Of a stretch of 48,236 nucleotides of DNA, positions 24,082-33,433 are shown piece by piece (position 1 is the first letter of the stretch; every line of letters begins with the position of its first letter). Position numbers and translations under genes: made by a program. The DNA comes from Flavobacteriaceae bacterium. GTDB taxonomy: Bacteria > Bacteroidota > Bacteroidia > Flavobacteriales > Flavobacteriaceae. Location of the stretch: assembly GCA_017858055.1 (NCBI GenBank), contig JAFMCA010000018.1, positions 1 through 48,236 on the forward strand, in the 5' to 3' direction. The notes beneath the pieces are model-generated. The model saw only the letters and a list, made by a program, of their open reading frames with translations. It was not told where the DNA came from and made no database searches.

Positions 24082-25490
24082 TCGATTCGTCCTACAGGGC
24101 GAACTTCTGATCCTTTAATCCCTTGAAGTCGATCGCCAAGTACGGTCCTTACAGAATCTGCAATTTTAGTGATTTTCTCCACTACCTCAGGATGAAATTT
24201 AGCAACATTCCTTTTTTCCTCTGGGTCTTCTTCTAAATTATAGAGCTCTGCTACTTTAATTTCGTTCATCTCGTAAGGGATTGGATTCCCGTCATCTCTG
24301 CCTTGCTTTCCATTGAGGCTTCTGTATGTATGGGGCACGTACAACTTCCAATCGTGATGACGTACCGCATGCAATTCATTAGTACGGTAGTAAAAAAAGA
24401 AGTTCGTATGGGGTGAATTTTGACTAATTCCTGTGAGCAGGGGAACAAGAGAAGCTCCATCAATTTTTTTCTCTGGTAGATTACTTTTGGTAAACTCTAC
24501 TAAGGTCGGTAACCAATCAATCCCCATGGCAGGGGCATCAATCCGAGTATTCGGTTGAATAGCTTTGGGGTACCAAACAATTCCGGGGACCCGATGCCCC
24601 CCTTCCCAATTTGTTCCTTTTCCTTCTCTAAAAATTCCTGATGAACCGGAATGCGTTCCATAAGAAAGCCAAGGTCCATTGTCGGAAGTAAAGACGACAA
24701 TCGTATTTTGATCTAAACCCTCCTCCCTGAGCGTTTTAAAAAGTTGCCCAACCGTATGATCCAGTTCGCTAATGACATCTCCATACAATCCTCGATCTTG
24801 GGTCTTTTGAAACGCTTCGGAAACAAACAAGGGAACATGGGGTTGAGGATGGGGTAAATAAACAAAGAAGGGGTTCTCTTTACTTTTTTTGATAAAAGAA
24901 ATTGCCCTTTCCGTCAATGCAGCGGTCAAAAAAGTTTGATCCTCCAATACCTGAAGAGGTGTTTCATTTTCATAAAGAGATATCTCTGGAAAGTTAAATA
25001 CTGCTCCCTGTTGAGGATGTTTTGGCCACATATCGTTTGAATACAAGATGCCATAGAATTCATCAAAGCCTTGATTTCTCGGCATGAATTCAGGAGCGTC
25101 ACCCAAATGCCATTTCCCAAAAATACCAGTCTGATACCCCTGCTCTTTCAGTAATTCTGCCAGAGTAGTTTCCTCTGGATGAAGTCCCACTTTAGAACCT
25201 GGGCTATAAGCATTGTGTACACCGATACGATCGGGATAACAACCTGTTAAAATAGAAGCTCTTGAAGCCGAACAAACGGGTTGAGTGGCATAATAGGAAG
25301 TAAACAGTGCTCCTTCCCTTGCCATCTGATCAAGATTAGGCGTACGGATATCAGTTGCTCCATAAATCCCTAAATCCCCATACCCTTGATCATCTGTTAG
25401 AATAAAAATAATGTTAGGTGGACGCTCATTCTTTGGTGAACTACAACTTATAAAGTAAAATGCGCCCAATAAAACGAACCAAAATTTCAT
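24078..25490 (-). CDS. Cys-type sulfatase (arylsulfatase A family), lipoprotein
   Basis: A 470-residue sulfatase. The signal ends with a lipobox, FYFISC (Cys16). IIFILTDDQGYGDLG holds metal-binding D33-D34; C73-S-A-S-R77 is the formylglycine site (PVCSASRASILTG) and GKWHLG the conserved Lys/His motif. VVFTSDNGPW supplies the later metal ligands and ELYNLEEDPEE the C-terminal family signature. It is 33 bases downstream of the zinc metalloprotease gene on the same strand and may be transcribed with it. Substrate is unknown; the neighbouring L-fucose operon makes a sulfated fucose-containing glycan a reasonable guess. Confidence 0.94.
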   Translation of the reverse strand: MKFWFVLLGAFYFISCSSPKNERPPNIIFILTDDQGYGDLGIYGATDIRTPNLDQMAREGALFTSYYATQPVCSASRASILTGCYPDRIGVHNAYSPGSKVGLHPEETTLAELLKEQGYQTGIFGKWHLGDAPEFMPRNQGFDEFYGILYSNDMWPKHPQQGAVFNFPEISLYENETPLQVLEDQTFLTAALTERAISFIKKSKENPFFVYLPHPQPHVPLFVSEAFQKTQDRGLYGDVISELDHTVGQLFKTLREEGLDQNTIVVFTSDNGPWLSYGTHSGSSGIFREGKGTNWEGGHRVPGIVWYPKAIQPNTRIDAPAMGIDWLPTLVEFTKSNLPEKKIDGASLVPLLTGISQNSPHTNFFFYYRTNELHAVRHHDWKLYVPHTYRSLNGKQGRDDGNPIPYEMNEIKVAELYNLEEDPEEKRNVAKFHPEVVEKITKIADSVRTVLGDRLQGIKGSEVRPVGRID

Positions 25491-25523
25491 TATTATTAAT
25501 ATTTAGGGATTGTTTTTTGTTGA

Positions 25524-28067
25524 TTATTTTATCTCTTTTAAGGCATTTTCTATAAGCGTATTCAAATGGATTTTATGGGCTACAGATCCCTTCGAACCTT
25601 TTGGTTTTTTAACCCACTCTTGAATTTCTTTGAGATTATACAAAGCTAAAGACTGAGAGAGGGTATTGAATCTCGAAGCCGTACTCCCTGTTACCATATC
25701 GATCAGTCTTTTGACATAGGTCAACTGAAGATTCTGACGGAAAGAGTTCACTTCTCCTTTACTATCCGCTGCGCAGATAGCTTTATTCAAATCAGTCATA
25801 AATTGATCTAAGGGATATTGATTTCCATACAATTCTGAATCTACAATACGCTGCAAAGTATAGGGGTGGAGTAAATGAGCCAAAACTCGGGATTGATAGC
25901 CCAAAACAATATCGTGAATTTTAGGATCTTCTGTCTTTGAGAAAAAATCAAAACCCCTTCTTCTTTGGGCCAAATAATTGTAAACTTCTTTAGGTGTTTC
26001 AAAAGCAGTTGGAGAAAATATGTAGTGTTCTATTGCTTTAAACGCTCTTTTCTGATCCCTCAAGGCAACAGGGGTATAGGGCTGTTTTGCATTTGTTTGC
26101 CCGAAAGTGGCGCGTTCTACATAGACCCCGCCTACAAACCGTGAAAGGATATCTCCCGCCCGGGCAGCTTGGCTGTTTAATAAATAATACGAACGTCTTA
26201 AGTCATCATAATACTCCCCCTCTATACTGAATTGAGATTTAATCTTATTTTTTAAAGTGTTGACTAATTCAATACGATCAATCGAGTAAGTAATCTGATC
26301 AGAAGAAAGATCACCTGTCATTACTCTAGGGTCTATGGCTTTTCCTGGGGATCGCATATCGTCTGCATCATTTCCAAAAATAAGTTCTTTTTCTGTTGAC
26401 CGTTCGAGTAATTTATCGCGTTCTTCATCGTTTTCAAAGGGCTGATACCCAAATTGAATTGCCCAAATATCATACGGCCCGAGAGACATGTCCGCATATT
26501 GCCCTTGTTCTTCTCGATTGGGATTAATATTCAGACCTGCGTAATCCATAACAGACCCTGTTAAGGCTTTTCCTTTGATAAAATTAGCGTCGTACAATTC
26601 TTCAGGACTGTATAATTGACTCGCTTTCATATTGTGATTTAATCCTAAAGTGTGGCCTACTTCGTGCATGATAAGAGATTTCATCCCTTCTTTTTTTACT
26701 TTGTCCAATTCATAGTCTGGTGCATTCATCATTTGTAAAAAGGTTGAACCAAAAAGTAGATTTTCATGCATGACACTTCCTATAGAGCAATACAAGGGTG
26801 TTTCTACTCCTTCATTTTGTATACGAAGTTCTTCTTCCGTTTCCAGTTGCATCATGGTAGAAGCCTCCACAAAAAGTTTATCGTAAAAAACACGGTTGGT
26901 AAAGTGTACAAATTCCAACATGATATCAGCCCCTAAAATCTGTCCTGTTTTGGGATTGGTCATAATCGGTCCGTATCCACCAAAGGGGGGTTGAGGAGAA
27001 GACGTCCATCTCAGCACATTGTATCGAATATCCCCTGCATCCCAATCGGCGTCATCAGGTTGAATTTTAACCTCAATGGCGTTTTTAAAACCTGCTTTTT
27101 CAAATGCAATATTCCAAGCCAATACTCCCTCTTTAATGGTTTCTCTCCATTCCAAAGGGGTTGAGTTTTCAATCCACCAGGTTATGGGCTCAAGCGGCTC
27201 AGAAAGGGCTTGCTCTGGATTCTTCTTAATCAATTTCCAGCGGTGAATCATGTCCCGATAATTGGTCGTTGTCGTTGTTGTTTGATCATTGACTTGGGTC
27301 AGAAAATAGCCAACGCGAGGGTCATCCATACGAACTTCGTAATCCTCCTCAGGCATTTTTAAAAACGAGTGAAAGACTTTAATAGAAACGTTTCTACTGT
27401 CTGTAACTGCTTCAGAGCCTCCATTTCTGATGCTTGGATTTTTAAAAACATACTCTGTTTTAATATTGGTGTTTTCCGGATAATTCTTGATTTCCTCGAT
27501 TTTTGATTTTGAGTTATCAAAGGAACCTAAACTAAATCCATCAGCAGAAGCCTTTGGATCTTTGGGTTGTTTGACTCGAGTTAGGGTCTCTGAAAGAAAG
27601 AGATCATTTGCATTTATTAAATATATCCCTTTTTCTTTGTCGTGAGCTAGTATTTTTGAACTTGCAACTAAGGCCTCGGAGATGTTTGCATCTTTAGATT
27701 TGGATAGGGGGTTGGAGGGGTCAAAATAAAAATTAGTATTGGGGGCTACAATTTCAATCTTATCAAAATATTTTTTAATATGAAGCAATGAAGAGCCTCT
27801 GTAGGATCCTCTAAAACTTCCTGCTTCCAAGACCCCATCCGCTATTTGAGAAAAATAAATAAATTCGGATTGGAGTTGATCCTCCTTGATCGTCATTTTA
27901 ACCTCAGCAGTTAGTGTGTCTTGATAAATCGTAAAAAGGCCCTCAAATTTTTTACTTGATGCCGTTAATTCTTCAATGGTCTTTTCGGGTTTCTCTTTTT
28001 TTTCCTCTTTTTGAGCAAAGCTCAGGGTCACCACTAAAAAAGCTAGAGACGCAAGTATATGTTTCAT
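25524..28067 (-). CDS. Zinc-dependent metalloprotease with HEVGH motif (DUF5117/DUF5118-type)
   Basis: An 847-residue secreted protein with signal MKHILASLAFLVVTLSFAQ. The catalytic motif HEVGHTLGLNH begins at residue 468 and gives the HExxHxxGxxH metzincin pattern, followed by SVMDYAGLN, a Met-turn-like motif. The N-terminal part (about 40-290) resembles the DUF5118 and DUF5117 regions common in Bacteroidota (EFIYFSQIADGVLEAGSFRG). It is probably periplasmic or outer-membrane associated; substrates are unknown. It starts 81 bases after the FAD oxidoreductase stop, so read-through from the fucose operon is possible, and precedes the sulfatase. Confidence 0.88.
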   Translation of the reverse strand: MKHILASLAFLVVTLSFAQKEEKKEKPEKTIEELTASSKKFEGLFTIYQDTLTAEVKMTIKEDQLQSEFIYFSQIADGVLEAGSFRGSYRGSSLLHIKKYFDKIEIVAPNTNFYFDPSNPLSKSKDANISEALVASSKILAHDKEKGIYLINANDLFLSETLTRVKQPKDPKASADGFSLGSFDNSKSKIEEIKNYPENTNIKTEYVFKNPSIRNGGSEAVTDSRNVSIKVFHSFLKMPEEDYEVRMDDPRVGYFLTQVNDQTTTTTTNYRDMIHRWKLIKKNPEQALSEPLEPITWWIENSTPLEWRETIKEGVLAWNIAFEKAGFKNAIEVKIQPDDADWDAGDIRYNVLRWTSSPQPPFGGYGPIMTNPKTGQILGADIMLEFVHFTNRVFYDKLFVEASTMMQLETEEELRIQNEGVETPLYCSIGSVMHENLLFGSTFLQMMNAPDYELDKVKKEGMKSLIMHEVGHTLGLNHNMKASQLYSPEELYDANFIKGKALTGSVMDYAGLNINPNREEQGQYADMSLGPYDIWAIQFGYQPFENDEERDKLLERSTEKELIFGNDADDMRSPGKAIDPRVMTGDLSSDQITYSIDRIELVNTLKNKIKSQFSIEGEYYDDLRRSYYLLNSQAARAGDILSRFVGGVYVERATFGQTNAKQPYTPVALRDQKRAFKAIEHYIFSPTAFETPKEVYNYLAQRRRGFDFFSKTEDPKIHDIVLGYQSRVLAHLLHPYTLQRIVDSELYGNQYPLDQFMTDLNKAICAADSKGEVNSFRQNLQLTYVKRLIDMVTGSTASRFNTLSQSLALYNLKEIQEWVKKPKGSKGSVAHKIHLNTLIENALKEIK

Positions 28068-28148
28068 AATAAATTTAGATTGAATTATTTATTTTTCTAA
28101 AAATACAAAAACTCAATAGACAAACTCGATTACAGGGAACTATTGATA

Positions 28149-29276
28149 TTAATCAAAGAGCAATTTTGCAGTGGCTTGTCCTACTTTACTACCAATTGCA
28201 ATTCCCATCCCCCCCAATCGGACTCCCATAGCGACATGATGATCCAGCTTTCTGATTAAGGGGACTTTGTTTGTTCCAAAGGCCATAATTCCAGACCATT
28301 CCATTTCAATTTCAAAGTCTTGTTCAGGTAAAATAAAACTTCTTAAATCAGAATTTAATTTCTCTTTGATGATGGGATTGATCCCAAAGGCGGTCGTCGT
28401 TTCTGAATCAAAATCCAGTTCACGACCTCCTCCTAAAAGTACGCGATCCTCGATGTTACGGAAATAATAATAGCCTGAATTGTAGTGAAAAGCTCCTTTA
28501 ATCTGTAAGTTTTTGATGGGTTTTGTAACCAAAATCATCCCTCTGCCAGGCTGTAAGTCCGTCTCCTCATAAAAATGTTTTGTAAAGGCATTGGTGCAAA
28601 GAGCGAGTTTTCGTGTTTGAAACTTGAAACGCTGTTCTTTGATTTCAACTTCCAAAAGATTTATACTTGGATTAAAATCATATCCCTTAACTTCTGTCTG
28701 TGTATAAAATGAAATGTGGTTCTGTACAACTAAAGATTTAAGGGCCGCCATCATTTTGCCTGTATGAATTTGACCTTCAAATGGATTTTCAATTAGATGA
28801 TGTACTTTCTTTGTGTCTAAACCAAAACTTTTGATTTTATTATTTTTCTTACTGTATATCAATTGATTAAAAATATTATACAATCTGGTATTTACTTCGT
28901 CTATTTTTTCAAATACTTTGGGATGCGATTCAAAAAAAAGCTCATAACCCCCATACTTCTGATACTCCATTGCATCATCACTCAATGTTTCCCTTAAAAG
29001 GGCTAGTCCCTCAATTCGTAATTTGACTAAATCCATCATTGGTTCCATCCCCATCGTTTCGGAATCTTCAATCAATTCTGTTAAGGACCCAAAACAAGCG
29101 AAACCTGCATTTTTAGTACTTGCTCCAGATGGAAAAAGCCCGCGTTCAAGAATTGCAATGCGTGCATTGGGATATTGCTTTCGATAGGTGAGTGCACAAA
29201 ACATGCCTGTAATCCCGCCTCCAAGAACGAGCAAGTCAACCTCCAGCATTTCGGTTTTTTCCCAATAGCTAAGCAT
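28149..29276 (-). CDS. FAD-dependent oxidoreductase, DAO family
   Basis: A 375-residue flavoprotein. VDLLVLGGGITGMFCALTYR is the GxGxxG FAD-binding motif and PSGASTKNAGFACFG a conserved second flavin contact; GVRLGGMGIAIGSKVG ends the FAD domain. It resembles the D-amino acid/sarcosine oxidase and gamma-glutamylputrescine oxidase branch. ATG 29276 is chosen: it lies 4 bases after the mutarotase stop, whereas the in-frame ATG 29333 would overlap it by 53 bases. As the last gene of the L-fucose operon it might oxidise a pathway product such as lactate, or a hydroxy acid, but no substrate can be read from sequence. Confidence 0.8.
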   Translation of the reverse strand: MLSYWEKTEMLEVDLLVLGGGITGMFCALTYRKQYPNARIAILERGLFPSGASTKNAGFACFGSLTELIEDSETMGMEPMMDLVKLRIEGLALLRETLSDDAMEYQKYGGYELFFESHPKVFEKIDEVNTRLYNIFNQLIYSKKNNKIKSFGLDTKKVHHLIENPFEGQIHTGKMMAALKSLVVQNHISFYTQTEVKGYDFNPSINLLEVEIKEQRFKFQTRKLALCTNAFTKHFYEETDLQPGRGMILVTKPIKNLQIKGAFHYNSGYYYFRNIEDRVLLGGGRELDFDSETTTAFGINPIIKEKLNSDLRSFILPEQDFEIEMEWSGIMAFGTNKVPLIRKLDHHVAMGVRLGGMGIAIGSKVGQATAKLLFD

Positions 29277-29280
29277 GGAT

Positions 29281-29622
29281 TTATAAGCTAAATATCTGTT
29301 CCATGAGTACCCATTTTTCACCTGGCTGAGCAAAGGGAAGCACTTGCTGATACTTTGACATCAACGATTCCCATTCTTGAACTTTTGGGTCTGCGGCATC
29401 TTTTTTTTGCTTTTCGATTAGGCTAAATTGGGGAGTAGTTTCCATAATCATAAACAAGCGATTGGAAACTAGATAAATTTCCAATACCTCTACCCCCGTG
29501 GACTTAATTTGCCTACGAATTTCAGGCCAAATGTTTTTGTGATACTCCTTGTAGGTCTCAATGGCTTTTGGGTCATCCTTTAAGTCCAGAGTAAAGCAAT
29601 ATTTTTTTCTGTTAGTCTCCAT
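29281..29622 (-). CDS. L-fucose/L-rhamnose mutarotase (RhaM/DUF718 family)
   Basis: A 113-residue protein of the RhaM-like mutarotase family, which interconverts sugar anomers. Conserved features include YKEYHKNIWPEIRRQI with the catalytic His, EIYLVSNRLFMIMET and a C-terminal aromatic segment with KWVLMEQIF. The family acts on L-rhamnose or L-fucose; the surrounding fucose genes favour L-fucose, supplying the anomer that the dehydrogenase uses. It starts 1 base after the FucP stop. Confidence 0.88.
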   Translation of the reverse strand: METNRKKYCFTLDLKDDPKAIETYKEYHKNIWPEIRRQIKSTGVEVLEIYLVSNRLFMIMETTPQFSLIEKQKKDAADPKVQEWESLMSKYQQVLPFAQPGEKWVLMEQIFSL

Positions 29623-29623
29623 T

Positions 29624-30940
29624 TTAGTTTTGCATTTTTAAGCTTCGATAACCGTATCGGGCGACAACCAAAAAACAGACCAGTGGAAGGATAAAGGAGA
29701 AGTTGACTTCAGAAACCCCTAGAAGCTTTACATCGTTATAGCCTTGCCCCCCTATATCTAAAATCATTCCTTGGAAAATTGGCATAAAGGCGCCTCCGAC
29801 TATGGCCATAACTAAAAAAGCAGAAGCAGGTTTAGCATCTTCACCCAATCCATTTAATGCAATGCCATAAATGGTAGGAAACATCAACGACATACAAAAA
29901 GAGGTCAACACCAAAGCATACAATCCGCCCATACCCTCTATAAAAATGGTGCCTAAACAACAGCATGCCGCCAGAATTCCTAGCGTCATCAACAAGGTAG
30001 CTGAACGAAAAAACTTTAACAAATAGGCGCATAAAAAGCGACCTATTAAAAAGATAGCTAGTGCTCCATAAGCATAGTTTACTGCTTTTTGATTGTTTAT
30101 CCCCAAATTTTCAGCGTATTGATAGATATAGGTCCAACACATAATTTGAGCACCAACATAAAAAAGCTGTGCAATCACCCCCCCTACAAAATGCTCTTTT
30201 TTATAAATTCTTTTGATGGAAGTCCACATACTCGAATCTCCAACAGCTTTAGTTTCTTTGGGCATCTTTACAAATGCAATACTAAGCATTAAAACAAAAA
30301 CAAAAACTCCAAGGGTGACATATGGATTTCGTATGAGTTCAAGATCAGCGGTTTTAACAGCAGCCTTTGCTGAAGCTGATAGTGACTCATAAATTCCATT
30401 TCCTTGGGCGTCTAAATCATCCGATTGAAGCGACCCAAGAATAAAAGTTTGTGCAACAAACAGCCCCATTAGCGCGCCCATAGGATTAAATGCTTGAGCT
30501 AAATTCAGACGCTGAGTTGCGGTAGCTTCATCCCCCATGGAAAGGATAAAAGGATTGGAAGTGGTTTCTAAAAAAGCCAATCCAAACGTAAGTATATACA
30601 AGGCGGCTAGGAAAAAGGCGTAATTTTCATAAGAGGCTGCTGGGATAAATAACATTGCCCCTAAAGCGTAAAGTCCAAGACCGACCAAAATTCCAGTTTT
30701 ATAAGTATACCTTTTCACCACATAGGCTGCTGGAAGTGCCATTGTAAAATACCCTCCGTAAAAGGCTGCTTGAACCCAAGAGGCCTGTGTATTGTTTAAT
30801 TCCAATACTTTTTTAAAAGCAGAAACCATGGGGTTCGTAATGTCATTGGCAAACCCCCAGAGGGCAAATAGGGAGGTGATCAATATAAAAGGAACGATCA
30901 ATTCTTTAGGGACTACGGCTGTTTTTTTATTTAAATTCAT
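29624..30940 (-). CDS. fucP: L-fucose:H+ symporter FucP-like (MFS)
   Basis: A 438-residue inner-membrane protein with about 12 helices. ILITSLFALWGFANDITNPMV and QAAFYGGYFTMALPAAYVVKR are hallmarks of the FucP branch of the major facilitator superfamily; FLETTSNPFILSMGDEATAT and SFCMSLMFPTIYGIALNGLG also fit. I use ATG 30940 (MNLNKKTA); a longer frame starting at 30985 would overlap the upstream dehydrogenase gene. It imports L-fucose by proton symport; related members carry other hexoses, but the operon settles the likely substrate. Confidence 0.9.
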   Translation of the reverse strand: MNLNKKTAVVPKELIVPFILITSLFALWGFANDITNPMVSAFKKVLELNNTQASWVQAAFYGGYFTMALPAAYVVKRYTYKTGILVGLGLYALGAMLFIPAASYENYAFFLAALYILTFGLAFLETTSNPFILSMGDEATATQRLNLAQAFNPMGALMGLFVAQTFILGSLQSDDLDAQGNGIYESLSASAKAAVKTADLELIRNPYVTLGVFVFVLMLSIAFVKMPKETKAVGDSSMWTSIKRIYKKEHFVGGVIAQLFYVGAQIMCWTYIYQYAENLGINNQKAVNYAYGALAIFLIGRFLCAYLLKFFRSATLLMTLGILAACCCLGTIFIEGMGGLYALVLTSFCMSLMFPTIYGIALNGLGEDAKPASAFLVMAIVGGAFMPIFQGMILDIGGQGYNDVKLLGVSEVNFSFILPLVCFLVVARYGYRSLKMQN

Positions 30941-30950
30941 CGTGTTTCTT

Positions 30951-31730
30951 TTATAAAGAACGATCCAAGTGGGTATATCCTCCATCTACAAATACCAACT
31001 GTCCTGTAGTATGACTGGATTGATTCGACAGTAGAAAAGCGACTGTGCTTCCAATTTCTGCAGCAGTAGTCATCCGCTTTTCTAGAGGGATTTTCTCTTG
31101 GATTTGTCTTAATTTTTCTTCTGGATTTGGAAAAGTTTGTATCCATTTTTCATAAAGTGGTGTATAACATTCGGCTACGATTACTGCATTAACCCGAATA
31201 CTAAAAGGCAACAATTCTACAGCCCATTCTCGAGTCAATGCATTTCTACCCCCATTGGCTGCAGCGTAACCTGAAGTACCTCCCTGACCAGTAACAGAAG
31301 TTTTAGAACCGATATTGACAATCGCCCCTTTTGATTTTTTTAGGGCCGGTAGGCAATAATGAGCCATCATAAAATAATGGGTTAAATTCCGGTGTATAGA
31401 ACGTGTAAATTTCTCAAAATTCCCTTCGGCTAAGCTCACGCTGTCGTTTATCCCTGCATTGTTGACTAAACCGTCAATCGTTCCAAAATCTTGAAGTATT
31501 TTTTCCACAGCCAACTTACAATGTTTGTCGTCACTCAGTTCGGCATAGGCGTAACCTACTCTTCCACCCCTTTTTTTGAGTTCAACTACTGCTTTGGGTA
31601 TGCTCTCTTTATTTCTTCCAACAATGATAGGAATTGCTCCTTCTTGAATAAGTCGTTCACAGATTCCGTATCCGATTCCTTTTGATCCACCTGTAACGAC
31701 GATTACTTTTCCCTCCAATTCTAAATCCAT
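30951..31730 (-). CDS. SDR oxidoreductase, probable L-fucose dehydrogenase (catalytic Lys replaced by Asn)
   Basis: A 259-residue short-chain dehydrogenase with TGGSKGIGYGI (cofactor), NNAGI and Ser in INIGSKTSVTGQGG. The usual YxxxK active site reads Y155-A-A-A-N159, with AAT at 31254-31256 in place of a Lys codon. In classical SDRs this Lys binds the nicotinamide ribose and lowers the Tyr pKa, so the change is notable; the rest of the fold is intact. By position in the operon, between the lactonase and FucP, it should oxidise L-fucose to L-fucono-lactone. Whether the Asn form is active or typical of a subfamily cannot be told here. Confidence 0.82.
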   Translation of the reverse strand: MDLELEGKVIVVTGGSKGIGYGICERLIQEGAIPIIVGRNKESIPKAVVELKKRGGRVGYAYAELSDDKHCKLAVEKILQDFGTIDGLVNNAGINDSVSLAEGNFEKFTRSIHRNLTHYFMMAHYCLPALKKSKGAIVNIGSKTSVTGQGGTSGYAAANGGRNALTREWAVELLPFSIRVNAVIVAECYTPLYEKWIQTFPNPEEKLRQIQEKIPLEKRMTTAAEIGSTVAFLLSNQSSHTTGQLVFVDGGYTHLDRSL

Positions 31731-31736
31731 AGTGCT

Positions 31737-32567
31737 TTATTCTTTAATCTTGTATATTCTTGCAGCATTCTTACCGAAAAGTTTTTCTTTTTGGAGGGTG
31801 CTAAAATGTTTTGTGTGTCCTTCAACTATTGCAAGCACGCTTTCATAGGAGGCGGCCAACAAGCAAACCGGCCAATCCGATCCAAAAAGGATACGATCTT
31901 CTCCAAAAGATTCAAAAACAACATCCAAATAGGCTGTAAAATCTTCTGTTTTCCAATTTTTGTGATCTGCTTCGGTTACCATTCCTGAAATTTTACAGGA
32001 TACATTTTGACATTGAGCAAGAACCCTTATGGAAGCTTCCCATTCATCGATCTCCCTGCTTTTAATTTTTGGTTTTGCTAAATGATCCAAAACAAATTGC
32101 TGCTCTGGAAATTGATTTACTAGTGCAATGGCGGACTCCAGTTGATGGGGATAAATAAGTATATCATAGGTTAAATCAAACCGATTCAGTTTTGCTATTC
32201 CTTCTTGAAAATCTTCCCGAAGCATAAAATTTTGTTCCTCTGCTTGAACAATATGTCGGACTCCTTTAAAGTAGCTGTTCTGACAAAAATATTCCAGACG
32301 CTTTTCTAAATTCGTGTTGAACAAATCGACCCATCCTACGACTCCTTTTACAAAAGAATAATGACTTGCCAACTGGAGTAAAAATTTCGTTTCTTCTTCG
32401 GATTGATCTGCTTGAACGGCTAGACAACCCTGTATTTCATTTGCTATCAAAATCGGTTCTAAATCTGAGGGTAAAAAATCTGATTTGAGAACTCCCATCG
32501 TTTCATCTATCCATGTATCCCGAGTAGGAGAATATTTCCAGAAATGTTGATGGGCGTCTAATCTCAT
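31737..32567 (-). CDS. L-fucono-lactonase, amidohydrolase 2 family
   Basis: A 276-residue TIM-barrel amidohydrolase. It begins RLDAHQHFWKYSPTRD with the HxH metal motif, has FVLDHLAKPKIKSREIDEW, and GSDWPVCLLAASYESVL with the catalytic Asp near the C-terminus; these match the bacterial L-fuconolactonase/L-rhamnono-lactonase group. It opens L-fucono-lactone to L-fuconate. It overlaps the upstream diketo-acid hydrolase gene by 4 bases. Confidence 0.88.
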   Translation of the reverse strand: MRLDAHQHFWKYSPTRDTWIDETMGVLKSDFLPSDLEPILIANEIQGCLAVQADQSEEETKFLLQLASHYSFVKGVVGWVDLFNTNLEKRLEYFCQNSYFKGVRHIVQAEEQNFMLREDFQEGIAKLNRFDLTYDILIYPHQLESAIALVNQFPEQQFVLDHLAKPKIKSREIDEWEASIRVLAQCQNVSCKISGMVTEADHKNWKTEDFTAYLDVVFESFGEDRILFGSDWPVCLLAASYESVLAIVEGHTKHFSTLQKEKLFGKNAARIYKIKE

Positions 32568-33427
32568 TTTGAATCTGTAAAGGCAACTACCTTTTGTTTT
32601 GAACTTCCCAAACCTTCTATTCCTAATTCCACCTCATCCCCTGCAACTAAGTATTGGGGTGGATTTAGTCCGAGACCAACCCCAAAGGGTGTCCCCGTGG
32701 AGATTATATCTCCGGGGAGTAAAGTCATAAACTGACTGATATGGCTGATAACATGTTGTACCTTAAAAATAAAATCAGACGTACTGCTATCTTGCATGGT
32801 CTTCCCGTTAAGCTTTAACCAAAGTCTTAAATTGTTTGGATCTTTAATTTCATCAGGAGTTGCGATGAACGGACCTAGGGGAGCAAAAGTGTCGCAACTT
32901 TTCCCTTTTACCCATTGCCCAGAACGCTCCAATTGAAATGCCCTTTCACTTACATCGTTATGAAGTACATAGCCCGCAACATGATTCATCGCATCGGCTT
33001 CATTTACATAAGAGGCTTTGGCTCCAATCACTATGGCTAGCTCTACCTCCCAATCTGTTTTTGTACTTCCTTTGGGCAAAATTATCGAATCATTAGGCCC
33101 TACGATAGCAGTGGTTGCTTTAAAAAACAAAACTGGTTCTTTTGGAGGCTCCATACCACTTTCCTCAGCGTGTTTAGCGTAATTTAAACCTACACAAACA
33201 ATTTTGGAAGGACGAACTAAGGGAGGTGCTAAACGCGTATTGGGATCCACTTTTGGACAATTCGCTTTGTTGGACGCTAACCAGTCTCGGAGGGATGAAA
33301 TCCCATTACTGCCAAAAAAAGCTTCGTCATAATCCCTGCCAAAGGCGCTTACATCCAATCGCGTTCCGTCTTCTAATAGGACGCCTGGTTTTTCATCTGT
33401 TGTGTTTCCAAATCGGATAAGTTTCAT
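32564..33427 (-). CDS. 2,4-diketo-3-deoxy-L-fuconate hydrolase (FAH family)
   Basis: A 287-residue fumarylacetoacetate hydrolase-fold protein. KIVCVGLNYAKHAEESGM, EPVLFFKATTAIVGPND, DWEVELAIVIG (metal-binding Glu residues) and ISTGTPFGVGLGLNP are family hallmarks. In the fucose pathway it cleaves 2,4-diketo-3-deoxy-L-fuconate to pyruvate and L-lactate. It lies 6 bases after the 2-keto-3-deoxy-L-fuconate dehydrogenase gene. Other FAH members act on aromatic or acylpyruvate substrates; the neighbours decide here. Confidence 0.88.
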   Translation of the reverse strand: MKLIRFGNTTDEKPGVLLEDGTRLDVSAFGRDYDEAFFGSNGISSLRDWLASNKANCPKVDPNTRLAPPLVRPSKIVCVGLNYAKHAEESGMEPPKEPVLFFKATTAIVGPNDSIILPKGSTKTDWEVELAIVIGAKASYVNEADAMNHVAGYVLHNDVSERAFQLERSGQWVKGKSCDTFAPLGPFIATPDEIKDPNNLRLWLKLNGKTMQDSSTSDFIFKVQHVISHISQFMTLLPGDIISTGTPFGVGLGLNPPQYLVAGDEVELGIEGLGSSKQKVVAFTDSK

Positions 33428-33433
33428 AATCTT

